This document shows, one piece after another, positions 1 through 10,300 of a stretch of DNA of 64,000 nucleotides (the first letter of the stretch is position 1; every line of letters begins with the position of its first letter). Position numbers and translations under genes: made by a program. This DNA is from Parietaria judaica. Lineage: Eukaryota > Streptophyta > Magnoliopsida > Rosales > Urticaceae. The stretch spans positions 13,477,001-13,541,000 of the forward strand of contig OX940866.1 in NCBI GenBank assembly GCA_954871525.1, given 5' to 3'. Under the pieces are notes generated by a model, which did no database searches, was not told where the DNA came from, and saw nothing but the letters and a program-made list of their open reading frames with translations.

Positions 1-179
1 GACTTCTCCGAGTTAAGAGATTCGACCGGATCTGACCTTAACAGTCATGTACATTTATCATGGGCAAATTTGTCAATTAAATTATGTAGATATTTGTGGT
101 AAAAGTATATTTTTAAAAAAATTACACTTTCCTTCCCCAATTTTTTATTAAGTTGCAATTTCATAGCTTTCTGTCAAGT

Positions 180-585
180 ACATTTATCATATACCAAATA
201 TTAGGGACAAGGGCTTGGGTCCTTTGGGTCATAGGATTTTGTGGATGGGGGATGACTCACACAAATGTTACACTGCGCGCGCCGCCGCCGTCCGGCCGGA
301 CGTGGCGAGGCGGGGTGGGAGGTGAGGTGCTCTTGTGTGAGTATAATTATTTTTGCCGAAAGTTTAATTGGTATTTTTTCCGCGATAATTTTTTTTATTT
401 GCACCGAAAAGACCCTCATTTTTACACTGCAATTTCCGATTATCGGTTGGAAAATGTTTTATCGAAAACCTTGATAATCGTTGAAAAGCATATAAAACGA
501 TAAGTGTTAGAGCCGGCAACTTACCGGTAACTATCGAAAAGCTCGATTATCAGCGATTATCGGTAATTCGAACCCTGGCCAAAAG
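180..585. repeat. Dispersed repeat, hAT-MITE-related segment
   Basis: The stretch from about 190 to 380 recurs at 35,546-35,740 (same strand) and 55,736-55,925 (opposite strand). It includes a GC-rich CCGCCGCCGTCCG core and a following TTTAATTGGTATTTTT tract. In the other two places it lies inside a complete 1-kb hAT MITE. Here the right side differs and ends near 574 with GAACCCTGG, which looks like a hAT-type terminus (CAGGGTTCGAATTACC on the minus strand). The left end may lie outside the window. Open frames across the GC-rich core are repeat-derived. Confidence 0.6.
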
Positions 586-589
586 TGTG

Positions 590-1095
590 ATTTGGTGTAC
601 AAATACGCCGTTGGTTTACGAGTTCGTCATTTATGGCATAACACAAACGACAAGTCGTTTAAACTTAGAGATAAATCCAATGATGAATGAGAATATATGA
701 TTTTGAGATATTTAAAATAATGTAATTTTAAACTTGTAAAATTAAATTTAAAAGTTTATCATACTAAAAATTTGGGTTTTAAACGATTTATTTTATGCAA
801 CAGTGCTTTAAAATAGAATCAAGAATTTAATTTGTCAAAGTTACATATTTTTTTAAGCTAAGATATATATATGTACAACACTGTAGTTTTAAATCTTAAC
901 AAAATAATCCTTTAAATATATATAAAAAATATTATTACATGAATGAATGTACAATTTTACTTTTTTATTTATATTCCGTATCTTTTTGGGACTTCATTAC
1001 CAAAACATAAAATTACATAGTCGTTATCTCGTGGCTTCAAAACAAGAGTTGAATTGTTGTATTTGAAAAAGAAAATAAAAAAGAGTGAGTTATGA
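590..1095. other. AT-rich intergenic DNA
   Basis: Low-complexity A/T-rich sequence with short TA runs near 865. No coding frame, splice pattern or repeat boundary is visible. Confidence 0.6.
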
Positions 1096-1102
1096 TCAAA
1101 AT

Positions 1103-1899
1103 TAGGGTGTAAATAAAACCCGCAAATGCGGGTTTTAAACCGCATCCGGACCGTAACCGCATTATAAAAGAATCGAAACCGTATTAATCTGGGTTAAACC
1201 GGAATCGGTTTATTAAAAAAACTGCATCCGGATTAAACTAGATCCGGGTCCCGGATTTAGAGAATAAAAACCCCGGAACCTGGATAGTAGGTTACTAAAA
1301 CCCGCTTATTAAATATAAATATATATAAATATTTAGATTCTTTTACCCAAAAAGTACCTCATTATTTCTCTAAGTGGATTAGTCATGTTTTAGTACAAAC
1401 TAATGTCGTTTTATTTAGCCCAAAATGATGTCGTTAAATGTTTTTGTGCTATGTATAACAATCTGTAGCAATCCGGATGTTTTTTGTGTGCTATGTATAG
1501 AAATCTGGATGTATAACAAGATGATTAACTATATTTAGCAAATTGAAGGATGTTAGGCTTATTAATATGTAACAATATGGATGCTTAAGATATAGTACGA
1601 TATATGAACTTTGATTATAATTATTTCAAGTTTTTTTTAATATAAATTCAAGTTCGAATCTGAGTTATTATGCGAAACTTTATTTTAAATATGAAATTGC
1701 ATGAAATCCGGATCCGGTTTTAGAAACCGGTTTTTCAATACAAAGACCATTTTTTTAACCCGGATCCGGATTTCAGGGTTTTTATTTTTTGAAAAAATAT
1801 CCGGATCCGGGTTTCAATATCAATAAACCCGGATTCCGCATCCGAGTATCGGGTTTGGCAAAAAAAAAAAAACGAGTATCCGGCCCGCTTTCACCCCTA
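1103..1899. mobile_element. hAT-like non-autonomous element (797 bp)
   Basis: Ends are TAGGGTGTAAATAAAACCCG on the left and, read inward from the right on the minus strand, TAGGGGTGAAAGCGGGCCG. They are flanked by ATCAAAAT (1095-1102) and TTCAAAAT (1900-1907), an 8-bp target duplication with one mismatch. The interior repeats CCGGATCCGG-type motifs on both strands, typical of hAT subterminal regions. It has no coding capacity, so it must be mobilised in trans. The imperfect duplication suggests an older insertion. Confidence 0.75.
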
Positions 1900-2159
1900 T
1901 TCAAAATACAAAAAAACTGTCCATACACACCCGAAACATAAATTTAATGAGGAGGGAAAAAGATAACATCATGAACTTCTACCGAAAAACACAGATTATA
2001 CGATAACATTGATAACTTTATCCACAAAAGTATCTGGAACTTTTGCCGCTGTTATATGAATATTGAAAGGCAAGTTCGCGCTTTTTTTTTTCTTGCAAAG
2101 ACTTCGCAAATAAGAAAACTATAAATTCGCATTCGATCAATAAATAAAAATAAATAAAT

Positions 2160-2557
2160 AAAAAGCTAAATTCGCACACACTCTCTCGCAGTCCAGTATC
2201 TCCGGCGATTCTGAGGTGAGTGTCTCTCTGTTTCCAACTCCGATGCTTTTCCGGGATATCTTCGATCTTCCAATGAATCCTCATGCTTATATCCCACAGT
2301 TCTTGCGATTTCTTGCCTATCGATTCCATCAGTTTGGAATTTCACAAATCTTTGCGATTTTGGTGTCGATATAAACTCATCATCGTCCCGAAGATTTACA
2401 TTTCTTCAGTCTTTTCAGATAAATTCGATCTTATGATATGAGAAATAGGATTTTAGCTTCAATTTTATGATATGATCTTTGATTAATGTATAACGTTGAT
2501 GATTAAGCAAATATGAATCTGATTAATTTTAGTTCTTTTCGATGTTTATTTTAGCAG
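2160..2557 (+). promoter_or_regulatory. 5' UTR exon and leader intron of the 2559 gene
   Basis: A pyrimidine-rich leader near 2175-2213 ends in a strong donor (TCTGAG/GTGAGTG, about 2216). The next good acceptor is TTTTAGCAG at 2549-2557, immediately before the ATG at 2559. A leader intron of about 340 bp is common in plant genes and supports real transcription here. The transcription start cannot be placed. Confidence 0.45.
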
Positions 2558-2558
2558 G

Positions 2559-3180
2559 ATGTTAATCCTTAATAGAGATTTTCTACTCGGTTGTGCCGTT
2601 TTTCTTGTTACCGGCTTCTTCGGTTATGCCTTTACGGTCGTCTTTGCTCGCTATCCCGCCGCCACTATTATCTGCGTCTTCTTGGGCCTTTTTGGAGTCA
2701 GTGCTTCCGCTCGTGCCGTTAAAAAAACCTGCAATGCCCTCCGTGCTCTTACCCTCTGCATGGTTGCCGCTAGAGCCGAACTTTCCCGCGCCAGCGGCTG
2801 CCCGGCTTCCCGAATTCGTTAGTTTTTGCATTTTACGTTTTCATGTACGTATTCCCTTGTATCACAAACTGAAATGTGGGAGTGTATCACTCTTTGCAGA
2901 TTACCCCAAACCTCAGGGTTGCTTAGACTCACACAAAGCAAGTTACGGCGACTACACCATTGCTTTTGTCATCCTCATCGCAGTGGCTTTAGTCGTCTGT
3001 GGCTTACCTGTCTCCATCACTATTACTAGCGCTGTAACCATCATCGTAGCCAACGATCGGTTTACAGAAGAAGCCTATGATCCTGCCACTGCTCGTAACA
3101 GCTCTGTCGTTGATGTTAAAGGCCCACAAACTCCCCGCGAAGTCAATGCAGATGACCGTCGTCTCGGTCATCTGCATTGA
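2559..3180 (+). CDS. Unrecognised small hydrophobic protein, two exons (179 aa)
   Basis: I do not recognise this protein. Exon 1 is 2559-2817 (donor C/GTTAGT) and exon 2 is 2900-3180 (acceptor TCTTTGCAG). Joined, they stay in frame for 179 codons. Residues about 8-50 are strongly hydrophobic and rich in G, A, V and F, followed by a basic/cysteine patch. A second hydrophobic stretch (IAFVILIAVALVVCGLPV) lies near residues 107-130, and the C-terminal tail is polar. Exon 2's membrane-type segment recurs downstream at about 3425 and 3950 with the same C/GTTAGT donor, so the locus grew by exon duplication. The stop at 3178 is produced by a perfect 16-bp inverted repeat, so the C-terminus may be a late rearrangement. 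It could be a membrane protein or a decaying locus. Transcript evidence would decide. Confidence 0.35.
3143..3180. repeat. Perfect 16-bp inverted repeat
   Basis: TCAATGCAGATGACCG at 3143-3158 is followed, after a 6-base loop, by its exact reverse complement at 3165-3180. The right arm creates the in-frame TGA of the gene starting at 2559. A similar CGTCGTCTCGGTCA..GACTCAAGCAAG string recurs about 66 bp downstream, pointing to a local rearrangement. Confidence 0.85.
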
Positions 3181-3407
3181 CTCAAGCAAGATTGCTTGGA
3201 GCTGGGAAACGATGTTCCCGTCGTCTCGGTCACGACTCAAGCAAGCTGCAATCAGAGTCATTATCCCGATCCCGACATAATGCCTAATGGTCTGTAATAT
3301 GATTTACTTAATACACATCTCTTGTTTAGAAAATAATTAGGATATCCGCTTTCTTTCTTTTTTTTGGGCCTATGTTTTAAAATTGACATGCCTTCTGTGG
3401 CAGCATG

Positions 3408-4090
3408 GTGATGCCCTCCTCGTCACTTCTTTTGTCATCTTCGTCGCAACGTCTTCCGTCGCCTGTGGCTTCCCTGCCTCTGTCGCTTTTACCGGCGCTG
3501 CCACCATCGCCAAAGGCTACGATCAATATATTCGCAAAGTCAGGCCTTCCAACACCGCTGCCCGCCATCAGCGCTTGTTTTCACGTTAGTTTTGTCATAT
3601 ATTTTCATATATTCCCTTGTATTATGATATGATTTTTGCAGGCCGAGTGCTTTCGCCCCTCTTACCACAAACTCTACACGGAATCAATGCAGATGACCGT
3701 CTTGTAACCAAACCCGAACTTCAAGATCGCTTGGAGTTGGGAAATGATGTTCCTGCTCGCTCAGTCATGTACAAAGCGAGCTGCAGTCAGAGTTATGATC
3801 CACATTCCTGCAAAATGGTCTGTAATACGATATACTTGATACACATCCCTTTTAATTAGAAAATAATCAGGATATCCTTTTTCTTTTGTTGCTATGTTTT
3901 AAAATATATATTTTTCAGGAGATGACCACACATGACGATTATCCCGTCGTCGCTTTCTTTGTCATCTTCATCGCAGCGTCTGCTGTTGCCTGTGGCTTCC
4001 CTGCCATCGCCGCTTATACTGGCGCTGCCATTGTCATCTCAGGGATACCAACGCCGCCCGACCGCCCGCCAACACCGCCTGTTCTCCCGT
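3408..4090 (+). pseudogene. Downstream duplicated exons of the 2559 gene
   Basis: An exon at about 3408-3586 follows acceptor GTGGCAG. It encodes a membrane-type segment (LLVTSFVIFVATSSVACGF) and ends at C/GTTAGT. It joins in frame to about 3642-3819, giving a polar region with VMYKASCSQSYDP, then a GTCTGT donor. A third copy from about 3919 (acceptor TTTTTCAG) encodes VVAFFVIFIAASAVACGF and a proline-rich tail, ending near 4088. These could be alternative or additional 3' exons of the same gene, or non-functional duplicates. The frames are open but no convincing terminal exon is seen. Confidence 0.35.
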
Positions 4091-4299
4091 TAGTTTTGCT
4101 TTATATTTTCATATATTCCCTTGCATGATGGTATGTTTTCTTGCTGGCACACTGTTTACCAGAAAATTAATGCAGATGATCCCGTTTGTGCCCGAAAGCA
4201 AACTCTAGGATCGCAGAAATGATGTCACCATTGGCTCGGCCATGTCCGAAGCAAGCTGCAATCGGAAGCATCTCGCAGCCTTTTTTTTTTAGTTTTTCC

Positions 4300-4745
4300 C
4301 GGTGTTTTTGGCTTTTAATATTTTGAATTTGGAAAAGTTTTGAAGTGCAGAAATTTTAACACAAGTATTTCCTATTATTTTGAATATGGGTTTCTTCGTA
4401 TCATGTGTTTGATATTGGTCCAAAGACAAAAAAATTTGATGATAAGCGATTAATAGGGAAATTTACGGTAAAAATACATATGTATTAGAGAAGACTTTAT
4501 ATTCTCATTTTTTTGGTGGCACTAGTTTTCTTTGGGCAAAAGTATTTGATTTTGTCCATACATAACGACGTAGTATCTGCGCACGTGTTTAAGTATACTT
4601 CGGCAAAAATAACATTTTCTGACACGTCGGGTTTTTTTGCCTCAAATATCCCGATTTATAAGTAATGATCTGTCATTCTGTTATATAAAGTTTATGTACA
4701 AAAAAAAGACTCACATAGTCACATGTTAAGAAAAGAAGATCGTAA

Positions 4746-4776
<31 letters not shown>

Positions 4777-4940
4777 AAAGTTATAACAGTATAATTTTTT
4801 ACTGTTCTGATTTTTATATAAAAAAACTGATCTCAGGAATTCATCAACTTCAACATATACAATTGCCAAGGCATTCTAATTAACTCAGAGGCACTTCCAT
4901 TCTTATCCGCAAAAGATAAGCAACGATGCCGGACGTTTTC
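4300..4940. other. Intergenic region with (TA)13 microsatellite
   Basis: AT-rich DNA between the 2559 locus and the 3' end of the MRL7-like gene. It contains a TA dinucleotide run at 4751-4776. The last part (about 4860-4942) would be the 3' UTR of the minus-strand gene. No other gene is seen. Confidence 0.6.
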
Positions 4941-4942
4941 TG

Positions 4943-6203
4943 TCATGACTGGGAATCAACAGAAACCGGTACCGACGGTACCGATTCCTGGCTATATCCA
5001 TTAATGTTCAAACAAGGAGGCTTTGCTCCTCCATAATAGAAGTATGCCATTATTTTCGAGAGCTCATCTGCCGTTCGAATTTCTGGAGAAACATCAAACC
5101 GGGAAAATCAAAGTTAGAATACGCAATAAGGCGGAGACCCCAAGCAAAGCTAGATCAATGTTAAGACCGTTTAAGTCCACCTTTCTCGCGGTATAAGATC
5201 TTCCCGGCCTTGGTAAAAATCATCTCTGGATAGACAGACACTTGGAGAGCTGAAACCAAATCCGTCTCAACAACGGCATCCACAGCAACACACTGACCGG
5301 CCAAACATCAAGCGCACCAACATGAATTTCGACAAACATATGTGAAGACAACCGGAAACCGAAAAATGCGAAGAGGAATAAAAATCATACTCTAGGTGAC
5401 GGCAGTCTACAGTTCCAGATTATTTGAACAGCTTTCACCAGTTCTTCCAGAACTTTTTCGTTCTCTTTCGGCCTGCAAAGAGTACACAATAATATCATCA
5501 TGGACAGAATCCCAAAGTGCCATTTTCATACACGAACAAGAGAGAACCTCCGGTAACGATTATGGACAAGAACGATCAGAGGGCTGATGTCTTTGAATAC
5601 GGTCTCCTCCCATTCAGCGGTTTTGATGTCTTTGACGGGGCAGATGAAGTTGTCGTCTTGCCAAACGATTTCGTCCTCAGAGTCGTCGTCACTGTCATCA
5701 GCATCTTCCTTGGGCTCGTTCTTGATGGTGATCTTGTCGAAGAACTGGCTGAAGTTGAAACCCCACCCTTCGGAATCTTCGGGCCAGTTGGGATCGTCTT
5801 CTTCCACCACGAGAGGGTACTGAGCCATAAGCTCTTGCACCTTCTTCGACTTCTCCGTCGGGTCCAACTCCTCAGGCACGTCAGGAGTCTTCTTCAGCAT
5901 CTCCCTGATCGCCTTTCTCCATTCGACTCGTTCCTCTTCGTCCATTGAAAACGGATCGTTCATAGCTTTAACCTCATCGCCGTCATCGTCATCATCGTCT
6001 TCCGAGTCCGTACTTCTAACCGCTGCTTTCATTCTCATCTTGCTGCCTCTGGCTCTTCCTGGATCCTCTGTTCGGATTTTGATTGCCCTACTTCTCTGGC
6101 TGAGTACCCGAGTCCCGCACGCAAACAAATTAGGTCCGACGAGTTTGTCCTTCGTCGGCCATGGCAGAGTGCACAGGAGCTTCACAGCGCATTGCAGCGC
6201 CAT
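4943..6203 (-). CDS. MRL7: MRL7/MRL7L-family thioredoxin-like-fold protein, chloroplastic (329 aa)
   Basis: Four minus-strand exons, 5548-6203, 5391-5472, 5181-5292 and 4943-5082, join at GT-AG sites into 330 codons including TGA. Residues 1-60 are basic and S/T/A-containing, like a plastid transit peptide. Residues 66-76 are an acidic Asp run. The family core follows: PLVVEEDDPNWPEDSEGWGF, EIVWQDDNFICPVKDI, EWEETVFKDISPLIVLVHNR, IWNCRLPSPRC, FTKAGKILYREK and AYFYYGGAKPPCLN. The C-terminal third is a thioredoxin-like fold without the CxxC redox site. The MRL7/SVR4 (RCB) and MRL7L (NCP) relatives are nucleus/plastid proteins needed for plastid-encoded RNA polymerase assembly and early chloroplast development. 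I cannot tell by eye which of the two paralogs this is. The start at 6203 (context CACGATGG) is preferred over an upstream in-frame ATG at 6245, because an acceptor (GGTGTCAG) lies just before it. Confidence 0.9.
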
Positions 6204-6700
6204 CGTGAAGCGGAATTTACCAACTGACACCAACAACAACAACACAATCAGTTAGTCGAAATTCCGAAACAGCAAAGAAACTAAAAACCCTACTAAAGTT
6301 TGACCCTTTTTTGAACATACTTGTCTATATTGAGCTCAAATAAATCATATTTAACAATTAACATGATAATATTAATATTAATACAAAACACACCAAATGC
6401 CTTAGCTCAAAAGTCAACAGTTAATCATGTTAGGGAAAGAAAACAGAGTTCAAGAACTCTCGATGGCATTTCATCAAACATGTGGTGAATGATTCTCAAA
6501 AAGACCAGTGTGTGCTATATTTCGAAGAAGAAGAAAAAGAAAAAAACAGAGAAAGGAGGTATCAAAACCTGTGGGTCGGAATTTCGGAAGACAAAGCTAG
6601 AAGACGAGGTTAACTTGGGAAACAATCTGAGGAATCAGTTCGAGACGCCATAGCCAGGAAGCTCTCGAAGCTTGGCTTGAAATCTATCTGTTTGGTCGTG
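6204..6700 (-). promoter_or_regulatory. 5' UTR intron and leader of the MRL7-like gene
   Basis: Read on the minus strand, an upstream leader near 6571-6680 ends in a plausible donor (CCCACAG/GTTTTG, about 6570). The acceptor GTGTCAG lies at about 6221, just before the start codon. This suggests a ~350-bp leader intron. No clear TATA box was picked out. Confidence 0.4.
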
Positions 6701-6832
6701 ATGATAGCATAGTAGTATTATACACTTTGAATAATTACAATTTGCCCCCTAACTCTCATATTTAACCAAATATATCCTTAAACTCTAGAAAAGTTCAATT
6801 ACAACGTGTAATTATTTTATGGGCTCTATAGC

Positions 6833-7255
6833 CATATAGCCAAACTAGAAAAACTATTTTGCAAAATAGTCAACCTTTTTATTAATATTGCCAAATAGCC
6901 AATCAACCACATTAATAAATCACGAAAGACCGTATTACCCTTGTATTAACGTGTATTAACTGAGTTAATTTGTTTAAAAATAAATTAAAATTTTGTTAAA
7001 ATTTTAATCATGATTTTTTATTTTTAAACAAATTAACTCAGTTAATACACGTTAATATAGATTTTCTGTAAAGACAAGTAAATGTTCTTATTTTTAAGAA
7101 AAATTAACTTTGTTAATACACGTTAATATGTTAAAAGGGTATTATAGGTATAAAATATGTTATTAAATAGCCACCTCATCAATTTGGCTATTTTGCAAAG
7201 AAAAATGAAAGGTTGACTATTTGGTTAATCAAACGTTTCAATTTGACTATTAAGA
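6833..7255. repeat. Foldback MITE-like element
   Basis: Outer ends carry related inverted sequences: AAAATAGTCAACCTTT on the left (about 6862), with its inverse AAAGGTTGACTATTTGG on the right (about 7208). The centre is a perfect 31-bp inverted repeat (6951-6981 against 7020-7050, rich in GTTAATTTG), with a third degenerate arm near 7090-7125. No coding frame. Terminal structure is compatible with a MITE, but I could not define a target duplication. Confidence 0.6.
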
Positions 7256-7259
7256 GTCA

Positions 7260-8090
7260 TTTCTCTTATTTTACTTTCCACTTGAAAATTTATTTCATGA
7301 CTGTGGCGACGTACGGAGGCCGAGAATGGCGAGTGGCGAGCAATGCGACGATGATGACGGGATTGGGAAAGAGGCCGACCTCATTGGTTAGGTGGTGAAA
7401 TGAACCAAATCGATAGAGAGAGAGTCGAAGAATAAAGAGAAGAAATTACTCGATAAACTACTCAAATTTTAGTAGCATTACAAAATTCCCGACATAAATT
7501 TGTCAAAAATCGATGGACGGAGAATCGAAGAATAAAGAGTCAATAAAATTTTCATTCTTGATAATTGTTATATAATATCAATATTATGTAGCAATGTGTT
7601 TGGGACATTGAAGATGATAATTGATGAGTGTTATTACTTTGGTGGTTCATTTTGATTCCATGAACAAGTTTTATGTTTTCAGTTCTTTAATTAGCAATAA
7701 GAAAAAGAAAACTGTAATTGATGTTTAATTTACCTTACAAATAAAATGTTTTTGTAATCAATGTTTATGTTTTTAAAATTTAACAAACAACAACCCGTTA
7801 CCAACGCGACCACTTCCAGAGCTACTAGAAATCCGGAATACTTTGCTAATCTCGAGTAATTAGGAAAACGTCATTCTTCAAGCTACATTTAAAAAAAAAA
7901 AAAAAAAGGAAAAAGAAGACTGAAGCGTTAGTGACAACACCGATTCTGAAGGAGAAAAAAATGGACGAGACGAGCCTCTAAAAGAAACAGTAGCAAAATA
8001 TCAGTCGTTGATCGATCATTGAGAGGAATAGCGAACGCGTACTCAAGTTTAAGCAAAAGTAGCGATCATATAAGCGTGAAAATTCAATGT
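7260..8090. other. Intergenic region
   Basis: No gene recognised. Short open frames near 7300-7400 have no splice or family support. A poly-A tract lies at about 7889-7907. Confidence 0.5.
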
Positions 8091-8095
8091 ATATC

Positions 8096-8203
8096 GGTCG
8101 CGTAAAAGTGTAGAGCCAGTATTTTCCTTCTCTATTCTGTCAATCCATTGGTCGCATAAAAGTGTAGAGCTTGTATTTTCCGTCTCTATTCTGTCACTCC
8201 TAT
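8096..8203. repeat. Two-copy 54-bp tandem repeat
   Basis: GGTCGCGTAAAAGTGTAGAG starts at 8096 and its near-copy GGTCGCATAAAAGTGTAGAG at 8150. The units share the TATTTTCC.TCTCTATTCTGTCA. tract. Confidence 0.8.
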
Positions 8204-8345
8204 ACGTTGTAGTAGAAATAATAATATTAAAGTGCAACATTCATCGTAGTTCACTATTTTCACCGTAAAAAAATAGAAACAAGTATTAAAGTCCGAAAAA
8301 AAAATCTTTATTATCACGTAAACAAACTTATATTCAAATATATAC

Positions 8346-9011
8346 TGTTATTGTCGAAAAATGGATCAACACTAAAACGGCCGAAGTCTTAATTTTGTGC
8401 CGGGCCCAATATCCTCTTGGCAGTCAGATTGGGCTTAAAGCTTGATTCATCGCCTTCGTTGATATGCTTAAAGACATAAAAAAGACGAGACTTGATAATA
8501 TATGATGCCGGACCTCGTCGCTTGTAACGAGGCTGCCTATGTACCCATTTTAACGGGATCAGGTAATCACGTAGTTCAAAGTGAGTGTTGAGAGATTTTA
8601 TCGCTTTAGAGAGTGTTTGAGTGAAATGTGTATAGTTCCGAGTTCGAATGAGATTGGATCCGTTTTTCTGAGTTTGAAACTCCTATTTATAGGAGGGTCC
8701 AGGGACCTTTGAGTAATTAAAAATAATTTTTGTTGGCTCCCTGAGCAATTAAGTAATTGTTGTGAAATAGTAAGCGGACTCATTAAAGCGCGCCCATTTA
8801 TAGGGTGTCCATTTCTAGCGTGCCCATTTCAAGGGTGCTCATTTATAGGGCGCTCATTTCAAGGGTGCTCGTTTCTAGGGCGCTCATTTCAAGAGCGCCC
8901 ATTTCTAAAGCGCTCATACTTTTTGGGCTTTTAATCATTTTGGGCCCTATTTTTTGTTACGCTCTTTGAGTTGGGCGTTAAATTTTCTAGGTGTGAAAAA
9001 TACCCATAACA
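8346..9011 (-). mobile_element. Solo LTR, 666 bp
   Basis: The segment starts TGTTATTGTCG and ends CCCATAACA, with TG..CA ends. It is flanked on both sides by TATAC (8341-8345 and 9012-9016), the 5-bp duplication left by LTR retrotransposons. No second LTR or internal region is present, so it is a solo LTR left by recombination. On the minus strand a TATAAATAGGAG box (about 8681-8692) sits in the expected U3 position. The minus-strand start TGTTATGGGTATTTTTC resembles that of the solo LTR at 54,738 (TGTTATGCGTATTTTTC), so the two are probably related families. Confidence 0.88.
8788..8925. repeat. ~18-bp minisatellite inside the solo LTR
   Basis: About eight variants of GCGCTCATTTCAAGG / GTGCTCATTTATAGG repeat head to tail. 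The array lies upstream of the minus-strand TATA box, so it would fall in the U3 region of the element. Confidence 0.8.
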
Positions 9012-10070
9012 TATACAATCATCAATATAAATATAAAATATTTCATCAAGATTAATTTATCAAATTCATAATGTTAAAAGAACAAAAATCTAATCTGTTA
9101 TGAACAACTTTGATTCAAACCTATAAATTCCAAAAATTGAAAAAATTCTTCAGTATATAATAATAATACTAAATATTCCTCAAAATCCAAAAAAAAAATC
9201 AAATAAATAAATAACTTGAAATTGTGATTTTAGTCGTTGTTGGTACTTATAGCGCTAAATTACACTAAGTTTTTTCATGGAAAAGTGATTAAGTTTTCCA
9301 TCGATTATCGATAAATTGCGCTGAAAAATTTAATGGAAAAGTACTAAGTTTTCCATCGATATCCATGGAAAAGTATAAAACAAGAACGATTACTGGAGAA
9401 AACTTATCAGTGAGCCATAAAACCTCGATAATCGAGCGATTATCCATCGATAATCTCGATAACTTGAAACTGCGATCAAGTTGGCATGTTACGACGTTAG
9501 GATGTTTTTTTTCAATGTTTCAAATATAGTTAGTGGGAGTTTTCGCCGCAAAAAAAAAAAAAAATGATCCTTCTGAAACGTGGAACTCGGAAACATACTA
9601 ACATAGCATGCCAACGTGACACTTAACACTGCTTCTTGCTACCATGCAAGAAATGCATCTCAGGAGGTCTTATATCCAAAAATTAATAATTGTAAGGATT
9701 TTTTTTTTTTTTTTGCAACTATTGAATAATCCCTAATAATAATAAAAAAGGGTTAACCCCGAAAAGTACCTATAATTTAAAAAAAAAAACCGATAAGTTT
9801 TTTTTTTTTTTTTTTTTTTAGCGGAAGTTCCTTTTGCATCTGTTTTTGCTACTGTGTTATATATGATATCAGATTATTGATACTTTGTTCGGGTAATTAT
9901 TTTTAAAACTTATTGTTACTATTTGGAAAAGAATTAGTACTTATGCCGAGAATAACCCTAAAAAAATAGAAGCTAAGAGGGCTATGTAATCTAACGAGTC
10001 CACTCGGTGGCCCAAGCCCAACTCTTCACCCCCTGAGGCCTGAAGCTCTCCCATTCTTTTCCGTCAGTAA
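9012..10070. other. AT-rich intergenic region upstream of CDKC
   Basis: Contains repeated GATTATCGAT / TTTTCCATCGAT motifs (about 9240-9460) and long poly-A and poly-T runs (9551-9564, 9700-9715, 9800-9820). At 9750-9955 a possible degenerate MITE has ends resembling GGGTTA..AAGTACC in inverse orientation. No gene is seen. Confidence 0.45.
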
Positions 10071-10073
10071 ACC

Positions 10074-10076
<3 letters not shown>

Positions 10077-10109
<33 letters not shown>
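10077..10109. promoter_or_regulatory. (CT)n tract in the CDKC leader
   Basis: An uninterrupted CT dinucleotide run of about 33 bases lies about 190 bases upstream of the CDKC start codon. CT/GA runs are frequent in plant 5' UTRs and core promoters. A possible leader intron follows: donor CGAAG/GTACGA at about 10,182 and acceptor GATCAG at about 10,289. Confidence 0.55.
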
Positions 10110-10112
<3 letters not shown>

Positions 10113-10300
10113 AATCCCCGGCGCGACCAAGCTCCGACCGCGCGCGACCCAACTCCGACGAACCCGAGTCCACTCTTCGAAGGTACGATCTGGTTTTGAG
10201 CTGTCTCTGCAAGGATTGTTTCTCTGGTGATTTTGGATTTTTTGTGTGGATTTTGATTGAGAAATCGCGTGGATTGCTTGTTGATCAGGGAGTGTTAACA

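Larger units (their letters stand above)
2900..4290 (+). repeat. Tandem repeat of exon/intron units (~0.45 kb, 3 copies)
   Basis: Three successive units share an exon-like block (GTCATC.TC.TCGCA..G..T then TGTGGCTTCCCTGCC; near 2965, 3425 and 3950). A GTTAGTTTT donor with a TTTTCATATATTCCCTTG intron start follows two of them (3587, 4089), and also exon 1 (2818). They also share a CAATGCAGATGACCG block, a GAAGCAAGCTGCAATC block and a GGTCTGTAATA..ATAATTAGGATATCC spacer. The duplicated unit therefore contains both exons and introns. Hydrophobic coding character is kept in all units, but phase differs by one base in the last. Confidence 0.65.

Noticed and set aside
153..503. 116-aa open frame at the left edge
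   Set aside because: It spans the dispersed repeat shared with 35.6 and 55.8 kb. Equivalent frames in those copies differ, so there is no coding conservation.
5517..6255. Plus-strand open frames across 5.5-6.25 kb
   Set aside because: They overlap the minus-strand MRL7-like exon 1, which has strong family similarity. The plus-strand frames have none.
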